DNA of 64,000 nucleotides from Vibrio bivalvicida (GCF_001399455.2 NZ_LLEI02000032.1:1-64000); one strand, 5' to 3'. Shown: positions 37,599-48,905, counted from the first letter of the stretch. Notes: generated by a model from the letters alone, not told the origin. Numbers and translations are program-made.

Positions 37599-39137
37599 AT
37601 GACAACAAAAACGAAAAAGCCAGCAAAAAGCAAGGCACTGCCAGATGGCCCAGATTGGACATTTGATCTCTTGGACCGCTACCACACAGAAATTAAACGT
37701 GTTGCTGACCACTACAAGCTCGACGCTTACCCGAACCAAATCGAGGTTATTACCTCAGAGCAAATGATGGATGCTTACTCTAGTATCGGGATGCCTATCA
37801 ACTACAACCACTGGTCTTTTGGCAAAAAGTTTATCCAAACAGAACAAGGGTATAAACATGGGCAAATGGGGCTGGCCTATGAGATAGTGATCAATTCTAA
37901 CCCTTGTATCGCCTATCTTATGGAAGAGAACACCGTTACCATGCAAGCGTTAGTCATGGCGCACGCTTGCTACGGTCACAACTCATTTTTCAAAGGCAAT
38001 TATTTATTCCAAACATGGACTGACGCCAGTTCAATTATCGATTACCTTCTATTTGCCAAAAACTACATGGCGGAATGTGAGCAAAAATATGGAGTTCAAG
38101 AGGTCGAAAATCTCCTCGATTCATGCCATGCCTTGATGAATTTTGGCGTAGATCGCTACAAGCGCCCAGAGAAAATTTCTATTGCAGAGGAGAAATCTCG
38201 TCAAGAGGAACGTGAAGCATACCTGCAATCTCAGGTTAATGATTTATGGCGTACAGTTCCAAAATCGAAGGTTGAACCTGAAAGTGAAAAAATCCGTTTC
38301 CCTACAGAACCACAGGAAAACATCCTCTATTTCATTGAGAAACATGCACCATTGCTTGAGTCTTGGCAGCGTGAAATCGTCCGTATCGTGCGTAAAATTA
38401 GCCAGTACTTCTACCCACAAAAGCAAACTCAGGTTATGAATGAAGGATGGGCGACCTTTTGGCACTATACTATTCTCAATCATCTATACGATGAGGGTCT
38501 AGTAACTGACAGGTTTATTCTTGAGTTCTTACATAGCCATACCGGTGTTGTCGCGCAGCCATCATATAACAGCCCATATTTTAGTGGCATCAACCCTTAT
38601 GCACTTGGCTTTGCGATGTTCCGCGACATTCGAAGAATTTGTGAAGAGCCTACCGATGAAGACCGAGAATGGTTCCCGGACCTTGCAGGTACAGATTGGC
38701 TGGAAGCTGTGCATTTCGCTATGCAAAACTTCAAAGATGAGAGCTTCATTAGCCAGTATTTGTCACCAAAGCTAATGCGTGACTTTAAGCTGTTCGCCAT
38801 CGTCGATGACGACCGTAAAAACTATATTGAGGTTAGCGCGATTCATGATGAAACAGGTTATCGAGCAATCAGGGAAAAGCTAGCGGCTCAATACAACCTG
38901 AGTAATCTAGAGCCAAATATCCAGGTGTTTAATGTCGATGTACGTGGTGATCGTTCGATGACTTTACAATATATTCCACATGATAGAATCCCGCTCGACG
39001 AAGGCTATGATGAGGTTCTTAAACACCTTTATCGACTTTGGGGGTTTGACGTTATCCTTGAAGAGGTAAAAGATAGCGGACGAAGAGAAATCCTTGGAAC
39101 CTGCCCAAAGCGTAACGACTATGATGGGAAAATCTAG
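37599..39137 (+). CDS. spoVR: SpoVR family protein (YcgB-like)
   Basis: A 512-residue cytoplasmic protein of the SpoVR/YcgB family. Family signatures include QIEVITSEQMMDAYSSIGMP near the N-terminus and MNEGWATFWHY with LHSHTGVVAQP in the middle. In enterobacteria SpoVR is coexpressed with YeaGH, and in E. coli it lies elsewhere; here all three form one operon, suggesting a single stress function. GGGAGG precedes the ATG. A bidirectional terminator follows. Confidence 0.95.
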   Translation: MTTKTKKPAKSKALPDGPDWTFDLLDRYHTEIKRVADHYKLDAYPNQIEVITSEQMMDAYSSIGMPINYNHWSFGKKFIQTEQGYKHGQMGLAYEIVINSNPCIAYLMEENTVTMQALVMAHACYGHNSFFKGNYLFQTWTDASSIIDYLLFAKNYMAECEQKYGVQEVENLLDSCHALMNFGVDRYKRPEKISIAEEKSRQEEREAYLQSQVNDLWRTVPKSKVEPESEKIRFPTEPQENILYFIEKHAPLLESWQREIVRIVRKISQYFYPQKQTQVMNEGWATFWHYTILNHLYDEGLVTDRFILEFLHSHTGVVAQPSYNSPYFSGINPYALGFAMFRDIRRICEEPTDEDREWFPDLAGTDWLEAVHFAMQNFKDESFISQYLSPKLMRDFKLFAIVDDDRKNYIEVSAIHDETGYRAIREKLAAQYNLSNLEPNIQVFNVDVRGDRSMTLQYIPHDRIPLDEGYDEVLKHLYRLWGFDVILEEVKDSGRREILGTCPKRNDYDGKI

Positions 39138-39151
39138 AGTTTAATTGAAAC

Positions 39152-39176
39152 AAAAAGGCCCGTTCTGGGCCTTTTT
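39152..39176. terminator. Bidirectional terminator, spoVR / kdsB
   Basis: AAAAAGGCCC-GTTCT-GGGCCTTTTT separates two convergent operons. Confidence 0.95.
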
Positions 39177-39185
39177 GCTATCAAA

Positions 39186-39938
39186 CTATAGCTTAGCAAT
39201 AATACCACGAACGACTTCTAAGTCTTCTGGTGTATCAACACCTGCTGCTGGCGCTTCTTTTGCCACTTCAACATGGATTTTTTCACCATACCAAAGCACA
39301 CGTAGCTGCTCCAAGCACTCAATCTTTTCTAGAGCGGTCGGCTCCCAATTGATGTAAGTATTAATAAACCCAGCACGGTAAGCATAGATACCGATATGAC
39401 GCATTAATGGCTGCTTGATGACTGGCTCTTTATTGGCAAAGTTGTCTCTGTCCCAAGGAATAGTCGCACGACTGAAGTACATCGCATAACCATCTTTATC
39501 CGTTAGAACCTTAACTGCATTGGGGTTAAATACTTCCGCCTCTTCGCGGATTTCTACCGCGAGTGTCGACATTGGTGCCTTGCTGTTAGCCAAGTTTTCA
39601 GCAACTTGAGCGATGATTGACGGTGGAATCAGCGGCTCATCACCCTGAACATTGACGATTACATGGTCATCAGCAATTGCCTTTTTTTCAACCACTTCAG
39701 CAAGGCGCTCAGTGCCTGATTCGTGATCTGGAGAGGTCATGCAGACTTCACCACCAAATGACTTAACCGCTTTTTCAACCCGGCTATCATCAGTTGCTAC
39801 AATTACCTTGTCAGCCCCCGCTTGAATCGCTTGCTCGTAGACCCACTGAATCATAGGTTTGCCGCAGATATCCGCCAACGGTTTGCCTGGCAAGCGCGTC
39901 GATTGGTATCGAGCTGGAATGACAACTGTGAAAGACAT
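39186..39938 (-). CDS. kdsB: CMP-KDO synthetase KdsB
   Basis: A 250-residue 3-deoxy-manno-octulosonate cytidylyltransferase, which activates KDO with CTP for the LPS inner core. The nucleotide-binding N-terminus [16 protein letters not shown] and the [11 protein letters not shown] motif near residue 95 are present. Length is normal. It is the last gene of a leftward envelope operon, with its ATG overlapping the Trm112 stop by 1 nt (TAATG). Confidence 0.97.
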   Translation of the reverse strand: MSFTVVIPARYQSTRLPGKPLADICGKPMIQWVYEQAIQAGADKVIVATDDSRVEKAVKSFGGEVCMTSPDHESGTERLAEVVEKKAIADDHVIVNVQGDEPLIPPSIIAQVAENLANSKAPMSTLAVEIREEAEVFNPNAVKVLTDKDGYAMYFSRATIPWDRDNFANKEPVIKQPLMRHIGIYAYRAGFINTYINWEPTALEKIECLEQLRVLWYGEKIHVEVAKEAPAAGVDTPEDLEVVRGIIAKL

Positions 39939-40117
39939 TATCTGCCCTCGTCCATACTAACTTTACGCGCCTCTGGTTCGAGAAGCATAGGAATCCCTTC
40001 TTTGATTGGATAAGCAAGGCGGTCTAGCTTACATACCAGTTCCTGCTTCTCTTTATCAAAAGTTAGTTTTCCTTTACATACTGGACATGCAACAATCTCA
40101 AGCAGACGATGATCCAT
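39938..40117 (-). CDS. ycaR: Trm112 family protein (YcaR)
   Basis: A 59-residue protein of the Trm112/UPF0434 family with one CPVC zinc-type pair near residue 10 and the [11 protein letters not shown] motif. Eukaryotic and archaeal Trm112 proteins activate methyltransferases; the bacterial role is unclear. I chose the ATG at 40117 ([12 protein letters not shown]), which has AAGGA 5 nt upstream; the longer frame to 40216 reads through lpxK sequence. It overlaps the end of lpxK by 20 bp, which suggests translational coupling. Confidence 0.92.
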   Translation of the reverse strand: MDHRLLEIVACPVCKGKLTFDKEKQELVCKLDRLAYPIKEGIPMLLEPEARKVSMDEGR

Positions 40118-41108
40118 ACTGTTCCTTAACCTCTTTAATCTTATTAATAATGCACGCTTTGTCGGTGTCTTTGAATTCCGCGCTAACGGGTAAGTACCAC
40201 CAATTTTTTTTGGCATAATGCGCGCACTTTACTGCGTCTTTTTCAGTCATGATTAGATGGTCACCTTTAGCGGCTAACTGTTCTAATTCAGACAGTTCAA
40301 AATCTTTATGATCTGCAAAGCCCTGCTGAAAAGTTGGCTTTGCTCCTAATTGTTCTAGTGTTTTAAAAAATCTCGGTGGATGCCCTATTCCAGCCATAGC
40401 AATCAAGCTTCCTTTTAACTCTGAGACATCCATTCGTTGATTCGTTTTCAAATTCACAGCTTGGGTCGGTTTCAGAGCCATCGGAGCTTCATTTCTCCGT
40501 GCATTGCCGCCATTGGTTATAATGAAGTCGACCTCTTCCAGCCGCGCTGTTGATTCACGTAACGGGCCCAGAGGAATAAGCGATTCATTGCCAAAACGCC
40601 TTGCCCCATCAACAACCACAATCTCTATATCACGTTGTAATGCATAATGCTGAAGGCCATCGTCGGTTATAATCACATTGACGCCAAGAGGCAGTAGCGC
40701 CTGCACAGCGGTACTTCTAGTTGGAGATACCGCAACAGGTGCACCTGTGCGTTTATAAATCAACTTAGGCTCATCACCACAATGTTTGGTAGAGGTTTCA
40801 CTGTCCACGATCAGCGGATATACAGGAGCCTTGGCGCCATATCCACGCGAGACCACCCCAGGTTTATAGCCCAGAGCTTGAAGTTGCTCGACTAACCAGA
40901 TCACTACGGGGGTTTTACCGTTACCACCCGCAGTGATATTACCGACAACAATTACCGGCACTGGAGCACGATAACTCGCTCTTTTCCCTGCTTGATACTT
41001 GCTACGTCGTGAACGACTAATCAAACCAAACAAAACACTCAATGGCCACAATAACGGCCACAACAAATATTTTAGTGGGTGATTCTCAAACCAGATCTTT
41101 TCAATCAA
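40098..41108 (-). CDS. lpxK: Tetraacyldisaccharide 4'-kinase LpxK
   Basis: A 336-residue inner-membrane-associated kinase that phosphorylates the lipid A precursor at the 4' position. The Walker A motif is [12 protein letters not shown] near residues 57-68, after an N-terminal membrane-associating helix. The DDGLQHYAL motif near residue 145 is the family's catalytic signature. It follows msbA by 2 bp and overlaps the Trm112 gene by 20 bp, in the order known from enterobacteria. Confidence 0.97.
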   Translation of the reverse strand: MIEKIWFENHPLKYLLWPLLWPLSVLFGLISRSRRSKYQAGKRASYRAPVPVIVVGNITAGGNGKTPVVIWLVEQLQALGYKPGVVSRGYGAKAPVYPLIVDSETSTKHCGDEPKLIYKRTGAPVAVSPTRSTAVQALLPLGVNVIITDDGLQHYALQRDIEIVVVDGARRFGNESLIPLGPLRESTARLEEVDFIITNGGNARRNEAPMALKPTQAVNLKTNQRMDVSELKGSLIAMAGIGHPPRFFKTLEQLGAKPTFQQGFADHKDFELSELEQLAAKGDHLIMTEKDAVKCAHYAKKNWWYLPVSAEFKDTDKACIINKIKEVKEQYGSSSA

Positions 41109-41110
41109 AT

Positions 41111-42859
41111 TTAAGCACCGAATTGAATACGATGAAGTTGAGCGTATGCACCGTCTTTCTCAATTAAGGCACTGTGATTACCACGTTCAACAATCTCGCC
41201 TTCATCAACCACCAAAATCTCATCTGCGTTTTCAATGGTAGACAAACGGTGAGCAATAACCAGTACAGTTTTATTTTTCTGCAATTCATCCAAGGCCGAC
41301 TGAATCGCTTTTTCTGACTCGGTATCGAGCGCAGATGTCGCCTCATCTAGAATCAATACTGGAGCATCGCGCAGAAGTGCACGCGCAATCGCAATACGCT
41401 GACGCTGACCACCAGATAAACTCGCGCCATTTTCACCGATGACCGTATCCAGTCCTTTATCCATATTGTCGATAAAGTCCATCGCATACGCTAGTCGAGC
41501 TGCTTCTTCAACTTGCTCTCGGCTGTACTTCTCAGTTGCAGCATAAGCAATATTGTTAGCGATAGTATCGTTGAACAGGTGAACATTTTGCGAAACCAAA
41601 GCAAAGTGTGAACGCAGGTTGCTTAGAGTGTAATCACGGATATCATGTTCATCTAAGCAAATATTACCTGCGTCTACGTCATAGAAACGCGTGAATAGAT
41701 TGGCAATAGTGCTTTTACCGGATCCTGAGCGTCCGACGAGCGCAACTGTCTTTCCTTTCGGGAGCTTAAAGCTAACATCGCTTAGTGCTGGTTTTTCTTT
41801 GCCTTCATAGGTAAATGTCACGCCTTTCACTTCAATGTTACCGCGTACTTTATCCGCTTGATATTTACCATTGTCCTGCTCTGTTTCAAGATCCATCAAA
41901 GCAAACAAAGTTTGGCTTGCGGCCATACCGCGCTGAAAATCAGAGGTTACATTGGTCAACGCTTTAAGCGGTCGCATTAGAGCAAACATGGCAGAAAACA
42001 CGACAGTAAAAGTACCTGGAGTCAACTCTGTGCGGATTGAATCGACACTCGCTAAAAACAGAACAACAACCAAAGCGATAGACGCGATCACTTGAATCAC
42101 TGGGTTGGCAATCGCTTGAGCCGCCACCATTTTCATCGATTGCTGACGCATCTGATTGCTAACAGAATCAAAACGCTCGCTTTCGACATGCTGTCCACCG
42201 TAGCTCAAAACCACTTTATGGCCTTTTAACATCTGCTCCGCGGACGAGGTGACATGCCCCATAGTTTCCTGCATATTTTTGGAGATTTTACGGAAGCGTT
42301 TCGAAACAAATCCAATTCCCCATGCCACGATTGGAGCAACAACAATCAATACCAATGATAACTGCCAACTGTTCCAGAACATAAGGATAAGTAAGCCAAT
42401 AATACTGGCACCTTCACGCACAATACTCACCAATGCTCGACTCGTTGCCCCCGCAACTTGTTCAGAGTCATAAGTAATGCGAGATAGCAGACCACCGGCG
42501 GATTCTTTATCAAAGTAAGAGACTGGCATATGCATAAATTGGTTAAAGATAGAGCGTCGCATCTCCATAACCACATTGCCAGAAACCCAGCTTAAACAGT
42601 ATGTTGAAACGAACCCACTCAGGCCTCGCACCACCATCATGCCGAAAATAATAAAAGGCAGGATTCTTAGAAAGTTAGATTCTGCATCGCCAAAGCCTTC
42701 ATCTAGCAAGGGTTTGACCAATGACATCATATAAGTATCAGCAGCAGCATTAATAATAAGAGCTACAACAGCAACAGTTAGACCTGCTTTGTACTGTCGA
42801 ATATAAATCCACAGGCGTTGAAAGGTTTGCCACGTGGTTTCGTCTTGATTCAGAGACAT
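41111..42859 (-). CDS. msbA: Lipid A flippase MsbA
   Basis: A 582-residue ABC half-transporter that flips lipid A-core across the inner membrane. The six-helix transmembrane domain occupies about residues 20-315, followed by the ATPase with Walker [10 protein letters not shown] near 378, signature LSGGQRQR near 482 and Walker [13 protein letters not shown]. Length equals that of E. coli MsbA. It follows comEC by 33 bp, so comEC-msbA-lpxK-ycaR-kdsB is likely one operon. Confidence 0.98.
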   Translation of the reverse strand: MSLNQDETTWQTFQRLWIYIRQYKAGLTVAVVALIINAAADTYMMSLVKPLLDEGFGDAESNFLRILPFIIFGMMVVRGLSGFVSTYCLSWVSGNVVMEMRRSIFNQFMHMPVSYFDKESAGGLLSRITYDSEQVAGATSRALVSIVREGASIIGLLILMFWNSWQLSLVLIVVAPIVAWGIGFVSKRFRKISKNMQETMGHVTSSAEQMLKGHKVVLSYGGQHVESERFDSVSNQMRQQSMKMVAAQAIANPVIQVIASIALVVVLFLASVDSIRTELTPGTFTVVFSAMFALMRPLKALTNVTSDFQRGMAASQTLFALMDLETEQDNGKYQADKVRGNIEVKGVTFTYEGKEKPALSDVSFKLPKGKTVALVGRSGSGKSTIANLFTRFYDVDAGNICLDEHDIRDYTLSNLRSHFALVSQNVHLFNDTIANNIAYAATEKYSREQVEEAARLAYAMDFIDNMDKGLDTVIGENGASLSGGQRQRIAIARALLRDAPVLILDEATSALDTESEKAIQSALDELQKNKTVLVIAHRLSTIENADEILVVDEGEIVERGNHSALIEKDGAYAQLHRIQFGA

Positions 42860-42892
42860 AGAATTGCTTATTTTTCTTTTACAGTATTGTGG

Positions 42893-45133
42893 CTATTCTA
42901 CTCCGTTCCGTAGCATCTGCCTATACCAAGTCTTACCTTTGATCTCCCTTAGCGCTGTTACCTGATATCTACGCGGATAAATATCGAACACAATTTGACC
43001 ATACTGCCCTGTATCCATCCATTTTGCCCCTGTTTTTTGGTAGTTCGTTACCACATTTTCATCGGGCAACTGCCACCGTCCTCCTTTAGCCAGTGAAGCA
43101 ACTGCGACTTCAGGGTTCACCGCCTTAACAAAAGCAGGAACGGATGAAGTTTTACTACCATGATGAGGGACGATTAGAATATCTGAATCCAATTTTTGAC
43201 CATCTCGTACCAAAATCCATTCCGCGATGGCTTCGATGTCTCCCGCTAGCAAGAGTGTTGTCGGGCTAGCTTTATGCACGAGTTTGAAAACGCAAGAATG
43301 AGGGTTGTAAGCTCTCGCCGCTGTTGTGGGAGGCCAAAGCGCTTCTATAGTAATTCCATCCCATTGCCAAGACCGCCCTTTGATACAAGGTGTCAACGAA
43401 TAGCCAGTCTGGCTAGTTAACGTTACCTTGGGAGCCCACCTTTCTTTTAACGCCTCAACACCACCTGCATGGTCATTATCAAAATGACTGATTGCTAGGT
43501 AATCTAAATCACTAATGCCGCGTGCAATCATCGTTGGAGTAATGATCTGCTCAGCGATACTCGAAGTTGGCCAAGCTGCACCTGTATCATAGATAAATGC
43601 CCTGTCATCTTGCTGAACAATCACCGACAAGCCATGACCGACATCTAGCACTGTAATTCGCCATAAAGGCGGCTCTCGCCAAGTGATTAGGCTAAGGCTT
43701 GCGCAGTAAGCGATCAGGCAAACATACTGCTTGGCGACCATTCGACACATGGTTATCACTGCCGTACTTGTGACAAGCCACAATAGCGACTGATTCGACA
43801 TATCAAACCAAGTCCAATGGGAATACTCCATCGCCCAATTTACAGGCTTGAGGCTATACTCAAGGACCCACCAAGGTAACTCAATCCAAGGAGCGAGTAA
43901 TTGACATATAAATGAAAGGAAAACCAGTGGGATAACCACCAAAGTAAACCAAGGCACAAAGATCAGGTTGTAAACAACAGCACCAAAGCTCAGACCATGA
44001 AAAAGGTAAATGACCAGTGGCATCATCACAACCACAAGGTAGAGTTGGGCTTCTATTGTTTGCCCAAACAATGTCGCGCGTGATTTGCTTTTAGTTTGAT
44101 ACAGGAAGATTATCCCGACCGCACTCATCGACATCCACAAGCTGGGAGACACGACAGAAAAAGGGGCCAGAGTAAGAAGTGCACATAGCACCAATAGCCA
44201 CTTAAGTGAGTTGGGAACACGACCTGAAAGTTGAGTAAACACGCACACTAGAAAGCACATGATAACAGCGCGCTGCGTTGGAATGGAAAAACCAGCCAAC
44301 CACGCATAACTAAAAGCGACAACTAACCCCACCAGCATTGGTGCATGTAAAAATAATGAATGAACCCGAAGTAATGTAAAACCTAACAACCAACCAATCC
44401 CAAATGCGATCCCCACATGCAGGCCCGAGATGGCGACAAGATGGCTTAAGCCACTTTGTTTTAACTTCAGCCAACTTTGTGCAGAAATCCCTTCTCGCAC
44501 TCCGAACATAAGCGCTAAAACCATAGCTTGGTGCTCGAGTTGATGCGTTTTGTCTCTAACCGAATCGATCAACTGTGCTCGCACCGAGTGCTGGCTGACG
44601 ATGAAGAAACTTCTCTTGCGATCCATTGTTCCAGATCCTGTAATACCTTGGGTTAACGCGTACTGTTCAGCGTCGAACCCTGTACTATTCATCAGTCCAT
44701 AGATAGGTTTTACTCGTACTCTCGCTGATATTCGCTCACCAAGCTTCAACAATACTGGACTGCTTAAGCGGATTTTAGGTTGGTTAATCTTGGTTAAGGC
44801 TTCGCCATTGATTGATCTAACTACAACAATCCCTTGAAAGCCGAAATTTATTGGCTTAAAAAGGCTGTCAACGTCAGCGATTATGGTAATATCCTGACCA
44901 GCTTGAAAAAGTGTTTCTGTTTGATATCGCAATACGTTGCCGTGCATCAGGATGACAACATACGCTAAAGCCAGTCCCAGAAAACCCCTCGCTTTTCTAT
45001 ACTTGGTTGAAACAACCAATATAGCTAAAGCAATTAGCAGGTGTTCAATATTCGGCAATAATGGCCAATATGGACTGGTTGTGATCAACAAAGAGAATGA
45101 AATTAGCGTCCAGTAATATAAGTAGAGAGTCAT
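42893..45133 (-). CDS. comEC: ComEC/Rec2 DNA-uptake channel
   Basis: A 746-residue inner-membrane protein that carries single-stranded DNA into the cytoplasm during natural transformation. Several N-terminal hydrophobic segments, a DUF4131 region, the competence domain (LVAISGLHVGIAFGIGW) and a C-terminal metallo-beta-lactamase domain with SHFDNDHAGG are visible. I place the start at ATG 45133 (MTLYLYYW), since the longer frame to 45196 would run backward across the DUF2062 start. That leaves 6 bp between the two divergent start codons. Its partner regulator tfoX is in the same window. Confidence 0.9.
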   Translation of the reverse strand: MTLYLYYWTLISFSLLITTSPYWPLLPNIEHLLIALAILVVSTKYRKARGFLGLALAYVVILMHGNVLRYQTETLFQAGQDITIIADVDSLFKPINFGFQGIVVVRSINGEALTKINQPKIRLSSPVLLKLGERISARVRVKPIYGLMNSTGFDAEQYALTQGITGSGTMDRKRSFFIVSQHSVRAQLIDSVRDKTHQLEHQAMVLALMFGVREGISAQSWLKLKQSGLSHLVAISGLHVGIAFGIGWLLGFTLLRVHSLFLHAPMLVGLVVAFSYAWLAGFSIPTQRAVIMCFLVCVFTQLSGRVPNSLKWLLVLCALLTLAPFSVVSPSLWMSMSAVGIIFLYQTKSKSRATLFGQTIEAQLYLVVVMMPLVIYLFHGLSFGAVVYNLIFVPWFTLVVIPLVFLSFICQLLAPWIELPWWVLEYSLKPVNWAMEYSHWTWFDMSNQSLLWLVTSTAVITMCRMVAKQYVCLIAYCASLSLITWREPPLWRITVLDVGHGLSVIVQQDDRAFIYDTGAAWPTSSIAEQIITPTMIARGISDLDYLAISHFDNDHAGGVEALKERWAPKVTLTSQTGYSLTPCIKGRSWQWDGITIEALWPPTTAARAYNPHSCVFKLVHKASPTTLLLAGDIEAIAEWILVRDGQKLDSDILIVPHHGSKTSSVPAFVKAVNPEVAVASLAKGGRWQLPDENVVTNYQKTGAKWMDTGQYGQIVFDIYPRRYQVTALREIKGKTWYRQMLRNGVE

Positions 45134-45139
45134 TTCCCT

Positions 45140-45670
45140 ATGCCAAGAAAATTTATTAAACGCTTTATGCCTGACCACGAAGTAATTAAGCGTCAAAAGG
45201 CACTAAAGATTTTTGGCAATGTGCTATACAACCCAAACCTATGGTGTCTTAATCGCCGTTCAGCCTCAGGCGCGTTCGCTGTTGGTTTATTTATGGCTTT
45301 CGTCCCGCTCCCAAGCCAGATGATTATGTCTGCTGGCTTGGCTATCGCGTGTGGTGTAAATCTGCCTCTTTCAGTCGCATTGGTATGGGTTAGTAACCCT
45401 GTCACTATGCCCGTTTTGTTCTACTTCGCTTATAAAGTCGGAGCTTGGGCAATGCATGTCCCACCACAACACTTCCACTTTGAGCTTTCTTGGGAATTTA
45501 TTCTCCACCAGATGAGTACAATTGGTCCCCCATTTCTGCTTGGCTGCCTTATCTGCGGCATCTTGTCTGCAATGCTGGGCTATTTTGGAATCAGGGCACT
45601 ATGGCGCTATTCAGTGGTACGAAGCTGGCAACAAAGAAAAATCAGAATAGGCAATTTGCTGAAGAAGTAA
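45140..45670 (+). CDS. DUF2062 membrane protein
   Basis: A 176-residue protein with a basic N-terminus (MPRKFIKRFMP) and about three hydrophobic segments, matching DUF2062. Function is unknown; the family is conserved next to comEC/msbA-type genes in several Gammaproteobacteria as I recall. The first ATG at 45140 is divergent from comEC with 6 bp between, so its promoter must lie inside the comEC coding sequence. Shine-Dalgarno is weak (GAGAG 10 nt upstream). Confidence 0.85.
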   Translation: MPRKFIKRFMPDHEVIKRQKALKIFGNVLYNPNLWCLNRRSASGAFAVGLFMAFVPLPSQMIMSAGLAIACGVNLPLSVALVWVSNPVTMPVLFYFAYKVGAWAMHVPPQHFHFELSWEFILHQMSTIGPPFLLGCLICGILSAMLGYFGIRALWRYSVVRSWQQRKIRIGNLLKK

Positions 45671-45734
45671 ATCGTTGTTATTAAACATACAGCCCGCAAC
45701 GAACAAACTTGAAACTGACTGAAAACAAAGAATG

Positions 45735-45761
45735 AAAAAAGGACCGGATGGTCCTTTTTTT
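45735..45761. terminator. Bidirectional terminator, DUF2062 / lolE
   Basis: AAAAAAGGACC-GGAT-GGTCCTTTTTT lies between convergent genes. Confidence 0.95.
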
Positions 45762-45772
45762 GGTGGGGGGGA

Positions 45773-47017
45773 CTATTTGGAACTCAAAACCGCTGCAGGG
45801 TTCAGCTTACTGGCTCTGGAGGCTGGATACCATGTTGCTAACAGACTCAGAACAATTGCCGTTAAGGAGACAAGAATGACATCATTAGGATTGACTTGCG
45901 ATGGTAGGAAATCAACAAAGTAGATATCACCTGACAAGAATTTATGCCCAATAAAGTTTTCGAGTGCCTTAATCATAGGGGTAAGGTTGAGCGCTACTAA
46001 AACACCAAACACACTGCCTGCGACGCTACCAAATACACCTGAAAAAACGCCTTGCCAAACGAATATCCGTTTCACTAATCCGTCTGTCGCTCCCATCGTA
46101 CGTAAAATCGCTATCTCAGCGGCACGATCTTTCACCGCCATCATCAGTGTTGAGACAATATTAAAGCTTGCTACGCCTATGACCAGAACCATCACTAAAT
46201 ACATGATAGTTCTAACTAGCTGGATATCACGGTATAAAAAGCCATACTTTTGTTGCCAGCTACGTAGGTAGACATAAACTTCCAATGTATTGCCCGCTTC
46301 GCGAATTATTTGCGTGGCATTAAGCACATCCGTTACTCTTACCGCTACACCACTCACTCCTTCGTCCATCTTTGCGTAGCTTTGCGCATCTTGGAGTGGA
46401 ATAAGCGCTAGGTTATGATCAATCTGCCCGTTTAAGGTCAGTAAACCAGCTACTTTGACGCGCACTCGTTTAGGTGCCTGAACTTTAGTCGTTGCGCCAG
46501 ACGTTGGGATCATCAAGGTTAAAAAATCACCTTTATTTACTTTAAGTAAATCTGCAATCCCTTTACCGAGAATCACTTGTTGTTGCCCAGCATTGAAGGC
46601 TTTCCAAACAGCAGGATCAATAAACTCCCCTAAGTTAGAGACTTTACTTTCTAGGGCCGGATCAACACCTCGTACTTCAAGGGCTTTGAGTTGGGCGCCT
46701 TTTTCTGCCAGAGCTGTAAACTTCACATATGGCGCAGCTGCTTCAATTTTAGGATGTTTTTCAGCCTGTAGAACCACCTGCTCCCAGTCAAGCAGTGGGC
46801 CTCTCACACCTTCAAATTCACCATGAGAAATAACTGACAGCACTCGATTCTTGAGCTCGCGCTCAAAACCATTCATTGCCGACAAGCCAATAATGATCAC
46901 CGCAACACCAACAGCAATACCGATAGTTGACGACATCGAGATAAACGAGACCATTTTGTTTCGTTGCTTAGCTCGGCTAAATCGCCCACCAATGAACAAA
47001 GATAGGGATGAAAACAC
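45773..47017 (-). CDS. lolE: Lipoprotein-releasing permease LolE
   Basis: A 414-residue inner-membrane permease of the LolCDE complex, which extracts outer-membrane lipoproteins and hands them to LolA. An N-terminal membrane segment near residues 25-50 is followed by a large periplasmic domain and three more membrane segments after about 270. The MacB-like MKDRAAEIAILRTMGAT motif is typical. The start is a GTG directly after the lolD stop, with a G-rich ribosome site. Last gene of the operon. Confidence 0.95.
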   Translation of the reverse strand: MFSSLSLFIGGRFSRAKQRNKMVSFISMSSTIGIAVGVAVIIIGLSAMNGFERELKNRVLSVISHGEFEGVRGPLLDWEQVVLQAEKHPKIEAAAPYVKFTALAEKGAQLKALEVRGVDPALESKVSNLGEFIDPAVWKAFNAGQQQVILGKGIADLLKVNKGDFLTLMIPTSGATTKVQAPKRVRVKVAGLLTLNGQIDHNLALIPLQDAQSYAKMDEGVSGVAVRVTDVLNATQIIREAGNTLEVYVYLRSWQQKYGFLYRDIQLVRTIMYLVMVLVIGVASFNIVSTLMMAVKDRAAEIAILRTMGATDGLVKRIFVWQGVFSGVFGSVAGSVFGVLVALNLTPMIKALENFIGHKFLSGDIYFVDFLPSQVNPNDVILVSLTAIVLSLLATWYPASRASKLNPAAVLSSK

Positions 47018-47704
47018 TTACACCCCCTCTATATTTAATAGTAAGCCATCTTGCATGTGAAGTTGACGATCCATTTTCGCCGCTAACTCACCATCGTGGG
47101 TAACAACCAAAAAGGCAGTGTCGGACTCTCGGTTCAGCTCACGCATCAAGTCATAAATCGCCAATGCTGTCTTATGGTCTAGATTTCCCGTTGGCTCATC
47201 TGCAAGTACTAAAGCCGGGTTGTTCACCAGTGCTCTCGCAATCGCAACACGTTGACGTTCACCACCCGATAACTCTGCTGGCCGATGTTCTATCCGATGG
47301 CTCAACCCCACTTTGTCCAGCAGTGCTTTTGCTGCCGATTTTGCCTGACTAACTTTGGCTCCACCAATAAGCAGTGGCATGGCAACATTCTCAATCGCAC
47401 TGAAATCCGACAATAGATGATGAAATTGATACACAAATCCAAGGTGTTGATTTCTCAGCTTCGCTTGACGGTTTGAGCTAAGTTTTGATAGGTATTGATC
47501 TAAGAAAGTAACATGCCCTTCACTTGCATCATCCAACGCTCCCAGGATGTGTAACAATGTGCTTTTACCTGAACCTGAAGTGCCGATAATCGACGCAAGC
47601 TCTCCCTTTTCGATATCAAAGCTCACACCTTTAAGAACTTGAGTATCAAATGCACCCTCATGATAGGTTTTACAAACGTTATGACATTGAAGAAGACTAC
47701 TCAT
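47018..47704 (-). CDS. lolD: Lipoprotein-releasing ATPase LolD
   Basis: A 228-residue ABC ATPase energising LolCE. Walker [10 protein letters not shown] near residue 42, signature LSGGERQR near 146 and Walker [14 protein letters not shown] are present. The ATG overlaps the lolC stop by 8 nt (ATGAGTAG), and lolE starts immediately after its stop, so the three genes are tightly coupled. Confidence 0.97.
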   Translation of the reverse strand: MSSLLQCHNVCKTYHEGAFDTQVLKGVSFDIEKGELASIIGTSGSGKSTLLHILGALDDASEGHVTFLDQYLSKLSSNRQAKLRNQHLGFVYQFHHLLSDFSAIENVAMPLLIGGAKVSQAKSAAKALLDKVGLSHRIEHRPAELSGGERQRVAIARALVNNPALVLADEPTGNLDHKTALAIYDLMRELNRESDTAFLVVTHDGELAAKMDRQLHMQDGLLLNIEGV

Positions 47705-48905
47705 ATCTTAAAGCCTCAGCTGGTTTCACAGAAGATGCGCGGTATGAAGGGAACAACGTCGCGGCAAGGCTCAGCGCAATGGCCAATACCACAACAACAA
47801 AAATTTGCATTGGATTGATTAAAATCGGTAGCTCACCACCGACTGAAAACAGTGCGACACCTGCGCTTTCCAACAATTGATTGAGATTACTCGCTAGTAA
47901 TATGCCTAACCCACCACCAGTGAGCGCACCAATAACACCACTACTTGCACCTTGAACCATGAATATGGCTAGGATTTGCCTATCGGTCATGCCTTGGGTT
48001 TTCAATATCGCTACTTCAGATTGCTTCTCCATTACCACCATAATCAGAGCTGAAATGATATTAAATGCGGCAATACCAATGATAAGACCAAGCATCAAGC
48101 CCATCATATTCTTTTCCATTCTTACTGCTTGAAACAGCTCACCACGTTGGTCACGCCAGTCTTGCCACTGCCAACCTTCAGGTAATGGTTTATCACTTAG
48201 CTCACCAACAACAAATGGGTCGTTAAAGAATAAGCGCCACCCTGTCATGGTATCGGCTTTCAAACGCATCAACTTACCCGCATCGGCAAGATGGGTGATC
48301 ATTAACTGTGCATCGACGTCTGAACCAGTGTTGTAGATTCCGGCAATTGTAAATAACCTTTGGCTAGGAATTCGACCGAGTGGCGTAAACTGGCTCGCAC
48401 TTGTCACCATCAAGCGTACTTTATCACCCACCGAAACATCCATCGAACGTGCGAGTGTGTGCCCAATAAATAACTGATACTCCCCCGCTTGCAGATCTGA
48501 CAATCGGCCAGCAATCAAATGGCGCTCAATGGGATCGTGCTCCGAAGGTTTAATGCCTATCAGCAGGCCTGCATTTAACTGACTTGGGCTTTGAATAACC
48601 GCTTCACTCTGGACAATTGGTTCAGGGTGGCCTGCCGTTGAAAGCTGGCTAATAAACTCTGGGGCGCGTTCAGTTTTCGCAGTTTTACCATCAGCATGTG
48701 AAACAATAGCCTGAGGGAGAACACCGAGAATACGACCTTTAAGCTGAGCTTCAAAACCATTCATTACCGACAGCACGGTGACAAGCGACATCACACCAAT
48801 GGTGATACCGGCTGTAGACATATAAGAGACGAAGCGACTAAACCTATCACCGGAACGCCCTCGCAAGTAGCGTAAGCCGATAAAGGTTGAGACTGGATGA
48901 AACAT
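47697..48905 (-). CDS. lolC: Lipoprotein-releasing permease LolC
   Basis: A 402-residue inner-membrane permease paired with LolE. The N-terminal [15 protein letters not shown] and segment [16 protein letters not shown] match E. coli LolC, as do [20 protein letters not shown] periplasmic residues and [14 protein letters not shown] chose ATG 48905 ([11 protein letters not shown]) to match LolC; the longer frame uses a TTG at 48917. No strong ribosome site precedes either. First gene of the leftward lolCDE operon. Confidence 0.95.
   Translation of the reverse strand: MFHPVSTFIGLRYLRGRSGDRFSRFVSYMSTAGITIGVMSLVTVLSVMNGFEAQLKGRILGVLPQAIVSHADGKTAKTERAPEFISQLSTAGHPEPIVQSEAVIQSPSQLNAGLLIGIKPSEHDPIERHLIAGRLSDLQAGEYQLFIGHTLARSMDVSVGDKVRLMVTSASQFTPLGRIPSQRLFTIAGIYNTGSDVDAQLMITHLADAGKLMRLKADTMTGWRLFFNDPFVVGELSDKPLPEGWQWQDWRDQRGELFQAVRMEKNMMGLMLGLIIGIAAFNIISALIMVVMEKQSEVAILKTQGMTDRQILAIFMVQGASSGVIGALTGGGLGILLASNLNQLLESAGVALFSVGGELPILINPMQIFVVVVLAIALSLAATLFPSYRASSVKPAEALRYE

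Noticed and set aside
45765..45771. A run of seven G just after lolE
   Set aside because: It lies outside coding sequence and the terminator; it could vary by slippage, but no phase-variable gene or promoter is affected.
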